This document shows, piece by piece, positions 17,372 to 25,380 of a stretch of DNA of 64,000 bases. Position numbers and translations under genes: made by a program. Location of the stretch: NCBI RefSeq assembly GCF_002904165.1, contig NZ_CVTD020000018.1, positions 17,274-81,273 of the forward strand, in the 5' to 3' direction. The notes below the pieces were generated by a model. It was not told the origin of the DNA, made no database searches, and worked only from the letters and a program-made list of their open reading frames with translations. The DNA is from Herbinix hemicellulosilytica. Its GTDB lineage: Bacteria; Bacillota; Clostridia; Lachnospirales; Lachnospiraceae. How positions within the stretch are numbered: the stretch's first letter is position 1; every line of letters starts with the position of its first letter.

Positions 17372-18043
17372 TTGGATAGTATTGTTATTGTTGATGACGA
17401 AAAAGATATTGCAGATTTAATATCTTTATATATTGAAAATGCCGGATATAAACCTATTGTCTTTTATAATTCCCGGGAAGCTGAAAAGTATTTGGATAAT
17501 AATATACCGTCTGCTTTAATATTGGATATAATGATGCCTGAAATTGACGGTTTATCCGTTTTAAAAAAGTTAAGAGAAAATCATAATTATCCTATAATTC
17601 TGCTTACTGCAAAAACCGGCCAGGCCGATGTACTAAAAGGCCTGTATTCAGGGGCAGACGATTATATTAAAAAGCCCTTCGATCCTCTGGAACTTATTGC
17701 CAGACTCAATGTTCATCTAAGAAAAGTCCCTAAGCAAATATCAAATGAGATTACTTACAGAAATGTAAGTTTAAATAAAGCAAAACATGAGTGCAAATTA
17801 AACAATATAGACCTCCAGCTTACACCGATAGAGTTTAAGATAATGGAAATCTTGATGGAGCAGGTAGGAAGTGTGGTCAGTTCTGAAGAAATTTTTAAAA
17901 AAGTTTGGAAAGAGGATTATTTTGAAAAAGACTCTAACACTGTCAGTGTACATATTAGAAATATAAGATATAAAATGAATAAAATATCAAAAAACACCGA
18001 TATAATAAAAACTATATGGGGAGTAGGATATAAAATTGAATAG
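17372..18043 (+). CDS. VanR-like OmpR-family response regulator of the peptide cluster
   Basis: A 223-residue regulator starting at a TTG, preceded by AAAGGAG six bases upstream; MDSIVIVDDE is the expected receiver start, whereas a longer frame from 17336 has no ribosome site. Phosphoacceptor Asp52 sits in LILDIMMPEIDG, the conserved Lys in DDYIKKPF, and the winged helix ends TIWGVGYKIE. It overlaps the following kinase gene by 8 bases. Position at the head of the radical SAM peptide locus suggests it controls production, possibly in response to the product or a cell-envelope signal. Confidence 0.9.
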   Translation: MDSIVIVDDEKDIADLISLYIENAGYKPIVFYNSREAEKYLDNNIPSALILDIMMPEIDGLSVLKKLRENHNYPIILLTAKTGQADVLKGLYSGADDYIKKPFDPLELIARLNVHLRKVPKQISNEITYRNVSLNKAKHECKLNNIDLQLTPIEFKIMEILMEQVGSVVSSEEIFKKVWKEDYFEKDSNTVSVHIRNIRYKMNKISKNTDIIKTIWGVGYKIE

Positions 18044-19190
18044 TAAAATTTTTTGGATAAAAAAGGCAGTAAAAGCAATAACGGTTGTTTTAATAATTTC
18101 CTTTATTCTATTAATTATAAAATATTTCTTCTCTATAAAAATAGGTGATTTATTTGTTGACCTTTTTATGTCAGATGTAGAATTACCGGATAATATCCCA
18201 TTAAGCAGGGGTACTCTGTTATGGCCTAAATTAAAAACAGCTATAATAATTTCCCTCATTTTCATAGTATTATCGGCAATTTTTATATATATTTATACGG
18301 GATATCAGGTTGAGAAAAAAACAAAAGATAGGGTTGAAAAAGACTGTTCCAAAGTATTGGCTGAAATTATAAGATCCAACGAACTTCCAAATGATTATGA
18401 TAAAATTCGCGATTACAATATCTTTTTTAATACTCTTAAAATATTTTTCAGTAAATATTATCGCATAGAAGATGAAATAGAAAAAAATAAAATTAAAGAC
18501 GAACTTATAACTAATTTTACACACGATATAAAAACTCCCTTAACATCAGTTATTGGATATTTAAACTTACTTGATACAGATACGGATTTATCGGAAAAAT
18601 CCAAAAATAAATATATTAAAATAGCTCTTTTGAAAGCTTTATATTTGGAAAAGCTGTTGGATGATTTGTTTTATCTGACCAAATATGATTCAGATTATAA
18701 TAACAAATTAAAAGAACAAGTCAATCTCGCAATACTTCTTAATCAACTAAAAGATGAATTTTATCCGCAGCTGACAGATAAAAATATGGATATTAATCTA
18801 CTTATAGAAAAAGATGTGTATATAATTACATTTGTTGAAGAATTTTCCAAAGCTCTAGGAAATATTATAAAAAATGCCATAAATTACGGATACGAAAATT
18901 CCAGTATCACATTGGAAGCATTAATTAAGGACAATATGTTAACTCTTAATATTTCTAATTATACCGATGAATTAACAAAAAACGAATTGTCATTAATTTT
19001 TGAAAGGTTTTACAGAGGCAAGAACTCAAGATCATCAAGTCAAGAAGGGTCAGGTTTAGGACTAGCGATCGCAAAAAAAATAATTACAGATTTAGGCGGT
19101 AATATTAAGGCACACAGTAATAACAATCAATTTACTGTTTCAATTAGCCTGCCTAATATAGTAAATGAAAAAACCGATATAAAATCTTAA
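18036..19190 (+). CDS. VanS-like sensor histidine kinase of the peptide cluster
   Basis: A 384-residue kinase with two membrane helices (about 11-33 and 68-90) enclosing a short external loop of ~35 residues. A linker follows, then phosphoacceptor His163 in NFTHDIKTPLTSVIGYL. The ATP-binding part has ALGNIIKNAINYG and GSGLGLAIAKKII. The TTG start lies inside the end of the regulator gene (stop TAG two codons later), indicating coupled translation. The close match to VanS-type kinases is in the catalytic region; the short external loop suggests sensing of an envelope-active compound. A terminator-like hairpin follows. Confidence 0.88.
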   Translation: MNSKIFWIKKAVKAITVVLIISFILLIIKYFFSIKIGDLFVDLFMSDVELPDNIPLSRGTLLWPKLKTAIIISLIFIVLSAIFIYIYTGYQVEKKTKDRVEKDCSKVLAEIIRSNELPNDYDKIRDYNIFFNTLKIFFSKYYRIEDEIEKNKIKDELITNFTHDIKTPLTSVIGYLNLLDTDTDLSEKSKNKYIKIALLKALYLEKLLDDLFYLTKYDSDYNNKLKEQVNLAILLNQLKDEFYPQLTDKNMDINLLIEKDVYIITFVEEFSKALGNIIKNAINYGYENSSITLEALIKDNMLTLNISNYTDELTKNELSLIFERFYRGKNSRSSSQEGSGLGLAIAKKIITDLGGNIKAHSNNNQFTVSISLPNIVNEKTDIKS

Positions 19191-19234
19191 GAAAATCTTC
19201 ATATTTTCTTGCAATAATATACATAAATTACAAT

Positions 19235-19280
19235 TCCGTATTTAGTACACTATATCAAAGTACTAAATACGGATTTTTAT
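19235..19280 (+). terminator. Hairpin terminator between kinase and radical SAM maturase genes
   Basis: A perfect 14-bp stem (TCCGTATTTAGTAC at 19235-19248 with GTACTAAATACGGA at 19260-19273) runs straight into TTTTTAT. The maturase start codon is only 19 bases further on. Either part of the regulator transcript reads through, or a maturase promoter upstream of the hairpin is attenuated here. Confidence 0.8.
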
Positions 19281-19298
19281 ATAAAGGGGGGAATATTC

Positions 19299-20849
19299 TT
19301 GATAGATAATATAATAGAAAAAATAGAATCTGTTATACATTGCACCAACTTTTCCAGATTGGGCAGATGCTTTAGAACCAGAAAAAATTATTATTTTTAT
19401 GACTTAGGTACAGGAAAAGTCTTTCAAGTAAATAAAGTAACATTTGATATATTAAATAACATGTTAAATTATAATGGTTTTTCTCATATAGACGAAATTA
19501 ATTACTCAGAATCGGAAAAAATGTCAGCTCTAGAAGAATTATATGATGTAATTATAAAAGAAAATATATTACAAGCTCCTGAACTAACAGAATTTATCGG
19601 GCCTCAAATTAGTGAACTAGATGAATTCCTTAGATCAAAAAGAAAACAAATAACTCTGGAATTAACAGAAAAATGTAATATGAGATGTAAATATTGTATA
19701 TATCATGAAAACCAAGGTGGATACAGAAGATTTGGAAATGCAGACATGACATTTGACATTGCTAAGAAGGCTATAGATGACCTTGTTATAAATAGTGGAG
19801 AAGAGACAATACATGTTACATTTTACGGTGGTGAGCCATTACTAAAATTTAATTTGATAAAAAATTGTATTGATTATTGCAAAAATTTTAAAGATAAGAA
19901 AATATCATATGCAATAACAACAAATTGTACATTAGTAACTAAAGAAATTGCAGAATATTTTTCAAAGTTAAAAAATCTTCATATCACAGCTAGTTTAGAC
20001 GGCCCTAAAGATATTAATGATAAATATAGAGTATATATTAACGGAAAAGGTACATTTAAAGATGCAATAGCCGGCTTAAAATTGCTTGTTGATATGTGCA
20101 GACATGAAAATTCTATAACATTTGGAATCAACTGTGTATTACCAGAGCACGATATTAGCACACTTGAAAAAATTGATAACTTCTTCTCGAGTTTGGAATG
20201 GTTGCCTGAGAATGTGATATTCACATCATCGTTTGTTTCAAGTGGAGAAAGAGAAATGGATTATATGGGTGTTGATAGTGAAATTGAAAAAGAAATCATG
20301 GAAAATAGCAAAAAAATTAAAGGATATTTTGATCCTTTGTATGAATGGGCAACTAGTGATATCAATAAAAGTGAATTTGCATTTAGAAATATAGCAAAAG
20401 ATAACATAATAAAAGATTTGGCGTTGATCCACAAAAGGCATCTCTTTCATCATCCAATGAAATTTTATTATATGAATGGTTGTTGTGTTCCCGGTGCCAG
20501 ACGAGTTTATGTAACAGCTAAAGGCGAATATCTTATTTGCGAAAAATTAGGGGAAGCCCCATCTATAGGAGATGTTTATTCCGGTTTAGATATAGAAAAA
20601 ATAAAAAAACATTATGTTAACGACTATTGTAATGAGGCACTAAAATATTGCAAAGACTGCTGGGCAATACATTTGTGCGGAATGTGTTATATGAACTGCT
20701 ATGATAAAAATGGAATTCATATTAGCTATAGGCACAGCCATTGTATAATGAACAGAATTTATATTGAAAAAAACTTATCACTTTACCATGAGTTACTTGA
20801 AAATAATCCAAAAATAATTGAAGGATTAAATGATTATGTTTTTACATAA
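19299..20849 (+). CDS. Radical SAM/SPASM peptide maturase (Cys-rich peptide maturase-like)
   Basis: A 516-residue enzyme starting at TTG, with GGGGGG upstream. An N-terminal region (about 15-110, with YYFYDLGTGKVFQVNK) resembles the leader-recognition front of peptide maturases. The radical SAM core follows, with Cys126, Cys130 and Cys133 in CNMRCKYC and the HVTFYGGEPLL motif. The C-terminal SPASM region is Cys-rich (GCCVPGARR, then CKDCWAIHLCGMCYMNC and a final HC) and should hold auxiliary iron-sulfur clusters. Such enzymes install bonds or epimerisations on ribosomal peptides. The Cys-rich precursor gene begins 48 bases downstream. It most resembles the CcpM-like clostridial maturases I recall; the exact chemistry cannot be read from sequence. 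Confidence 0.88.
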   Translation: MIDNIIEKIESVIHCTNFSRLGRCFRTRKNYYFYDLGTGKVFQVNKVTFDILNNMLNYNGFSHIDEINYSESEKMSALEELYDVIIKENILQAPELTEFIGPQISELDEFLRSKRKQITLELTEKCNMRCKYCIYHENQGGYRRFGNADMTFDIAKKAIDDLVINSGEETIHVTFYGGEPLLKFNLIKNCIDYCKNFKDKKISYAITTNCTLVTKEIAEYFSKLKNLHITASLDGPKDINDKYRVYINGKGTFKDAIAGLKLLVDMCRHENSITFGINCVLPEHDISTLEKIDNFFSSLEWLPENVIFTSSFVSSGEREMDYMGVDSEIEKEIMENSKKIKGYFDPLYEWATSDINKSEFAFRNIAKDNIIKDLALIHKRHLFHHPMKFYYMNGCCVPGARRVYVTAKGEYLICEKLGEAPSIGDVYSGLDIEKIKKHYVNDYCNEALKYCKDCWAIHLCGMCYMNCYDKNGIHISYRHSHCIMNRIYIEKNLSLYHELLENNPKIIEGLNDYVFT

Positions 20850-20897
20850 ATGTTTAAACATAAAGCAATAAATTTATATTATGAAGGAGGTGTAAAA

Positions 20898-21122
20898 ATG
20901 AAACTAATTAACCCTTTAGGCAGAACCCCTGCAAGCAGCTTGTTTGAAGGAAATGAAATTCTTCCTATGGCTTGTATGTGTTCTACCGAGACAGCTTTTG
21001 TTACTACAAGGGGCGATGACAGTTGTTTCAAATGTGGCTGTTCATGTTCATCAACTACATACAGCGCAGGTAATTCTCAAGCAGCTTTTTGGACAATTAG
21101 AAAGTCTGGCTCAATTGAGTAA
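20898..21122 (+). CDS. Cys-rich RiPP precursor peptide
   Basis: A 74-residue peptide. The ATG at 20898 is preceded by a near-perfect Shine-Dalgarno (GAAGGAGGTG), the strongest in the cluster; an upstream in-frame ATG at 20850 lacks one. Residues 1-24 are Cys-free (MKLINPLGRTPASS at the start) and would be the leader. All six cysteines lie in residues 26-50 at 26, 28, 43, 46, 48 and 50 (pattern CxC, then CxxCxCxC). A Ser/Thr/Gly/Asn-rich tail with YSAGNS and a basic RKS segment follows. Location directly after the radical SAM/SPASM gene and before an exporter-like ABC gene supports the call. It resembles clostridial Cys-rich radical SAM substrates; the modified residues and cleavage site are unknown. 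Confidence 0.85.
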   Translation: MKLINPLGRTPASSLFEGNEILPMACMCSTETAFVTTRGDDSCFKCGCSCSSTTYSAGNSQAAFWTIRKSGSIE

Positions 21123-21146
21123 CGTAATTATGTTATTATGTAAGGA

Positions 21147-21187
21147 AAAAGAGTTCATAAGCAAACATTTAACTCATGAACTCTTTT
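21147..21187 (+). terminator. Hairpin after the precursor gene
   Basis: A perfect 12-bp stem (AAAAGAGTTCAT at 21147-21158 with ATGAACTCTTTT at 21176-21187) ends in a T-run. It lies between the precursor and the transporter genes and would favour abundant short precursor transcripts with limited readthrough into the transporter. Confidence 0.8.
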
Positions 21188-21211
21188 ACAAAGTATATCC
21201 GGAGGAAATAA

Positions 21212-22096
21212 ATGAATGTAATGTATATAAATAACATATCCATGAATTACGGGAAAATAAAGGCTTTGAATAATATTAATTTAACAATAAGTAAAGGATT
21301 ATACGGTTTACTGGGTGAAAATGGTGCAGGAAAAAGCTCATTAATCCGAATAATTACGGGCAGGCAAAAGCCAACAAACGGAGAAGTTATTTTTAATAAT
21401 GCTTCAGTAAAAAGAAACAAAGAATTCCATCAGGCTTTGGGGTATATGCCGCAAAATTTTAAAGCCCCGGAAGATATGAGATGTTATGAATATCTTACTT
21501 ATGTAGGAATGTATAAAGGCCTGTCTATGAATCAAATAAACGAAAATATTGATTGGCTGGTCAATATTTTAAATTTAAATGATCATATCAATAAAAAAAT
21601 AAAGAATCTTTCAGGCGGAACATTGCGGCGGCTCGGTATCGCACAAGCTTTTATAAATCAACCAAGCTTTGTAATTTTAGATGAGCCCACTGCCGGATTA
21701 GATATTACTGAAAGAAGAAATTTTCGGGATTTTGTATCACGTTACAGCGAGAAAAACACTGTTATTATATCAACACATATTGTTTCCGATATAGAGTATA
21801 TTGCAAGCGATCTGATACTTTTAAAAAAAGGTAACGTAATATCAAACGGAAAATATAAAGACCAACTGAACGAAATACAGGGAATGGTCTGGGAATGCAA
21901 GGACAGGGAAGATAAAATATTAAGTTTAAGAAAACTAGTTGAGAATTATGGTGGCATTATCACTAATTATAAAGGCGAAGATCCAATGGAAAATCAGCTC
22001 AGATATATTAGCAGTATCAAATTGAGTGATACATCAGTAAGTGCAATTCCAAATTTAAATGATTATTATCTTTGGAAAATGTGGAGGCAGCAATGA
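21212..22096 (+). CDS. ABC transporter ATP-binding protein of the peptide cluster
   Basis: A 294-residue single ATPase domain: Walker A GENGAGKSS (residues 35-43), Q-loop YMPQNF, signature LSGGTLRR (133-140), Walker B FVILDEPTAGLD and switch His in ISTHIVSD. GGAGG precedes the ATG. The C-terminal ~80 residues form the extension common in drug- or bacteriocin-export ATPases of the BcrA type. It overlaps the permease gene by 4 bases (ATGA). It probably drives export of, or self-protection against, the modified peptide. Confidence 0.88.
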   Translation: MNVMYINNISMNYGKIKALNNINLTISKGLYGLLGENGAGKSSLIRIITGRQKPTNGEVIFNNASVKRNKEFHQALGYMPQNFKAPEDMRCYEYLTYVGMYKGLSMNQINENIDWLVNILNLNDHINKKIKNLSGGTLRRLGIAQAFINQPSFVILDEPTAGLDITERRNFRDFVSRYSEKNTVIISTHIVSDIEYIASDLILLKKGNVISNGKYKDQLNEIQGMVWECKDREDKILSLRKLVENYGGIITNYKGEDPMENQLRYISSIKLSDTSVSAIPNLNDYYLWKMWRQQ

Positions 22097-23322
22097 AATT
22101 TATAAAAATATTTAAATTGGAATTATGCTATTTTTTTAAGAAAAAAATTAACTTCATTATTTTAATTCTTGCTGTTGTAGCAGGCTCTTTAACCGGCTAT
22201 TTCTTCTTAAGGGGAATTATGGCTGATAAGATAACAGAAACCGGTGACGTAGAAATAATTAAAGGAAAAGAAGCAATTAAATTGACTGCAGAATATAATC
22301 GGGCATTTGAAGGGGAAGTTACTGTAGAAAAACTTCAGAAAGCCCGAGAAATATATATCAATCATTATGACTTTATTAAGGAAAAATTAATATATACCTG
22401 CGAACTTTTTGAAGCTACTCCTTTATTAGGTATTATGCAAGGACTTACCTTCCCTCCCAAAGGAGATATGATCATTATTCCTTGGAACTCCCATATTCCG
22501 CCTACTGAATATGCCGACCAATATTATTCATTAAGAAAAAAAATGATCCAAAAATATATAGATGCACTAAGTGACAAAAAAATTGGCAGGAAAATTGCAG
22601 ATATGGAAGACAAAATAAAAAAGCCATTTGTTTATTATGAGAACTATGATAATTGGGGCGATTCAATCGAATGGCTGACTATGCTTATAATTTTAATAAC
22701 CGTTATGGTTATTATAGTTTCTTCTACGGCATTTTCAGAAACCGTTGAAAATGGTACTAAAGATATTATATCAATTACAATAGAGGGAGAAAGAAAGTTT
22801 CCGTTAGCAAGATCCCTTTCTTTGTTTATCTTAAATACATTACTTTATATTATTCCTATATCAATCTACTTAATTTCAATTTATGTTTCATTAGGCGGAA
22901 AAGGACTTCAAACAAGTTTACAGGTTAATACCCCATTTTCTCCTGCCAATTATACGTTGGGAAAAGCTATGCTATTAGAAGTAACAGGAGGTTATATTGG
23001 GGTAATCGCAATAGGATTTCTTAGTCTTCTTATTTCTTCTATTTCAAAGAAAAGTGGTACGTCAATAATAATTTCAGTAGGAATGTTTTTAATATATATG
23101 ATTATGGAGATTTTTATAAGACCTCAGGGCAAATTTATGAACTTATTAGTGTCGTTATTTCCTGCAGGAATTAGTCAAATATTTTATAATATTTTTTCAT
23201 ACAGATTTGTTAATATTGCCGGTTTTGCTGTATGGTTGCCATATTTAATGATACCGGCAGGAATTTTTCAAATTTTCTTTTATTGGTACATTTCGATAAA
23301 AATGTATCGATTGTACAAATAG
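22093..23322 (+). CDS. ABC-2-type permease of the peptide cluster
   Basis: A 409-residue membrane protein. One helix at about 20-40 is followed by ~150 mostly hydrophilic residues, then five or six helices between about residue 195 and the C-terminus. This is the usual ABC-2 layout. The start ATG at 22093 overlaps the ATPase stop (ATGA) and is preceded by GGAGG; an upstream in-frame TTG at 22072 is not needed. It carries no C39 peptidase domain, so leader removal must be done by another protein. Last gene of the cluster. Confidence 0.82.
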   Translation: MKFIKIFKLELCYFFKKKINFIILILAVVAGSLTGYFFLRGIMADKITETGDVEIIKGKEAIKLTAEYNRAFEGEVTVEKLQKAREIYINHYDFIKEKLIYTCELFEATPLLGIMQGLTFPPKGDMIIIPWNSHIPPTEYADQYYSLRKKMIQKYIDALSDKKIGRKIADMEDKIKKPFVYYENYDNWGDSIEWLTMLIILITVMVIIVSSTAFSETVENGTKDIISITIEGERKFPLARSLSLFILNTLLYIIPISIYLISIYVSLGGKGLQTSLQVNTPFSPANYTLGKAMLLEVTGGYIGVIAIGFLSLLISSISKKSGTSIIISVGMFLIYMIMEIFIRPQGKFMNLLVSLFPAGISQIFYNIFSYRFVNIAGFAVWLPYLMIPAGIFQIFFYWYISIKMYRLYK

Positions 23323-23471
23323 GAGTCGGATATAAACATGAAAAAACTATTACCGGAGCCTTGAAAACTGCATATGATTACTCTAAAATACTGTCTATTT
23401 TAAATACTTACATTATTTTTCATTACTATTAGCAAAAGCAATATATTCAAATATTATAATCATATTTAAAA

Positions 23472-23537
23472 AATGCTCTGTATCCGGTGATTTCATGTTT
23501 TAATGTTTATAATCACACCTGACACAGAGCATTATTT
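23472..23537 (+). terminator. Terminator at the end of the peptide cluster
   Basis: A 10-bp outer stem (AATGCTCTGT at 23472-23481 with ACAGAGCATT at 23524-23533), followed by ATTTTA, encloses a second partial stem (TGATT with AATCA). It lies between convergent genes in the 381-base gap 23323-23703 and may serve both strands. Nothing else convincing is in that gap. Confidence 0.7.
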
Positions 23538-23703
23538 TACTTATATTTTTGATTATTCTTCTTAAAACCCTCTTTAATAACGGCTGATATCAATATTTAT
23601 TATGCCATTAATAATATCTGATAAGACATAACTTTTCTCATGAGCATTTCATTCATTTTTTCTGAATTTCCGTCAATTATAATGTATCAGTATTTTTGTG
23701 TCC

Positions 23704-25185
23704 TTACCTTCTTCCATAAAGTAAGGTAATTTCTTTTATTTTCATTAACAATTCATCCGTTATTTCCCCTTCCAAAAGCCTCCATCTCCAGTTTGAGCCT
23801 ACGGTGGAAGGGATATTGATCCGGCCTTCGCTTCCAAGTCCCAGATAGTCCTGTATCGGTATTATACATATATCAGCCACACTCTGCATGGCAAGCCGTA
23901 TAAAATCCCAATGTATATTGTCCGGATTTTTACCGTCATTATTCAGGTATCTTAGTGCATAATTTCTGTCTTCCTGAGGAATGCTGCTAAACCATCCCTT
24001 AATTGTATCGTTATCATGGGTTCCTGTATATACCACACAGTTTCTGTCATAATTATGAGGCAGGTAGTCACTTTCTTCCCTGGAATCAAAGGCAAATTCA
24101 AGAACTTTCATACCGGGATACCGGGTTTTCTCAAGAAGTTTTCTTGTACTTTCCGTAATGAAACCTAAATCTTCTGCTATAATATTTAATTTCCCCAGCT
24201 GTCTTTCTAACGCTTCAAAAAAGTCATAACCCGGTCCCTTTTCCCAGTGCCCGTTCACTGCCGTTTTCTCGCCGAACGGTATAGAATAATATTCATCAAA
24301 ACCCTTAAAATGATCTATTCTTACCACATCATACAGTTTAAAACTGTAAGCTATCCTTTTTATCCACCATTCATATCCGGTTTTCTTATGATATCCCCAA
24401 TTATACAAGGGATTTCCCCATAACTGTCCTGTAGGTGCAAATGCATCCGGAGGACAGCCGGCTACGGCTATAGGGTTGCAATCTTCGTCCAGTTGAAACA
24501 GTTCGGGATTAGCCCATGTATCCGCGCTGTCAAATGCCACATATATCGGAATATCTCCAATAATCTTTATTCCGTTATTGTTGGCATATGTTTTTAAACT
24601 GCTCCATTGACTGCTGAATAAAAATTGAATAAATTTGTGATATTCAATATCGTCTTTTAGCTTTTCCTTGTATTTTTTTAAGCCTTCCGGCTTTCTTAAT
24701 CTGATATCCTCTTCCCATTCTATGAAGCTCTTTCCGCCAAAATGGTCTTTTATTGCCATATATAAGGCATAATCATCAAGCCAATAGGCATTTTCCGAAG
24801 CAAATTCATAAAACTTAATGTTTTTGTCTATGTTACTTCTTTGATAAGCTTTTCTTAAAAGAGCAAATCGGTATTTATATAATTTACCGTAATCTATATA
24901 CCTCGGATCATCTCCAAAATCACATTCTTCGCATTCTTCCGTGGTTAACAAGCCTTCTTCTGTCAATTTTTCCAAATCAATAAAGTAAGGATTTCCGGCA
25001 AAAGTCGAAAATAACTGATATGGAGAATCTCCAAAACCGGTAGGTCCAATGGGCAGGATTTGCCAATATTTCTGACCGGCCATTCTTAACTGATCAATAA
25101 ATTTATATGCACTTTTTGAAAAGGCACCTATTCCATATTTTGAAGGCAAACTGGCAACAGGTAATAGTATGCCGCTGGCTCGCAT
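23704..25185 (-). CDS. malQ: 4-alpha-glucanotransferase (amylomaltase)
   Basis: A 493-residue cytoplasmic GH77 enzyme of normal length. It transfers glucan segments between maltodextrins, releasing glucose and making longer chains suited to phosphorylase. The N-terminus RASGILLPVASLPSKYGIG is characteristic. Catalytic residues are visible: nucleophile Asp291 in VVRIDHFKGF, acid/base Glu338 in NIIAEDLG, and Asp391 in TGTHDND. It is last in the glgP-to-malQ run on the minus strand, 195 bases after the amylase gene, and completes intracellular maltodextrin breakdown. Confidence 0.95.
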   Translation of the reverse strand: MRASGILLPVASLPSKYGIGAFSKSAYKFIDQLRMAGQKYWQILPIGPTGFGDSPYQLFSTFAGNPYFIDLEKLTEEGLLTTEECEECDFGDDPRYIDYGKLYKYRFALLRKAYQRSNIDKNIKFYEFASENAYWLDDYALYMAIKDHFGGKSFIEWEEDIRLRKPEGLKKYKEKLKDDIEYHKFIQFLFSSQWSSLKTYANNNGIKIIGDIPIYVAFDSADTWANPELFQLDEDCNPIAVAGCPPDAFAPTGQLWGNPLYNWGYHKKTGYEWWIKRIAYSFKLYDVVRIDHFKGFDEYYSIPFGEKTAVNGHWEKGPGYDFFEALERQLGKLNIIAEDLGFITESTRKLLEKTRYPGMKVLEFAFDSREESDYLPHNYDRNCVVYTGTHDNDTIKGWFSSIPQEDRNYALRYLNNDGKNPDNIHWDFIRLAMQSVADICIIPIQDYLGLGSEGRINIPSTVGSNWRWRLLEGEITDELLMKIKEITLLYGRR

Positions 25186-25380
25186 GTTTGCTCACTTCCT
25201 TTATGTATTATTATGTCGGTTCTTTACTGCCTGCAATTATCTTCTCGTACAATAATTTGTAACAGATTTAATTATTTACTTTCCGGTTTATATTAGAATG
25301 TCAATATATAAATCATAATTATAATAAGTCTGACATTTACCGTATAAACTCTGTAGCAAAAACAGATTTGCAACTTTACT

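Noticed and set aside
20944..21234. Alternative 96-codon frame overlapping the precursor
   Set aside because: Different frame from the precursor, no ribosome site, and it runs through the terminator into the ATPase start. The Cys-rich frame has the proper signals.
23232..23432. 66-codon frame at the end of the ABC-2 permease
   Set aside because: The part beyond 23322 looks slightly protein-like but has no start or ribosome site; most of it overlaps the permease gene.
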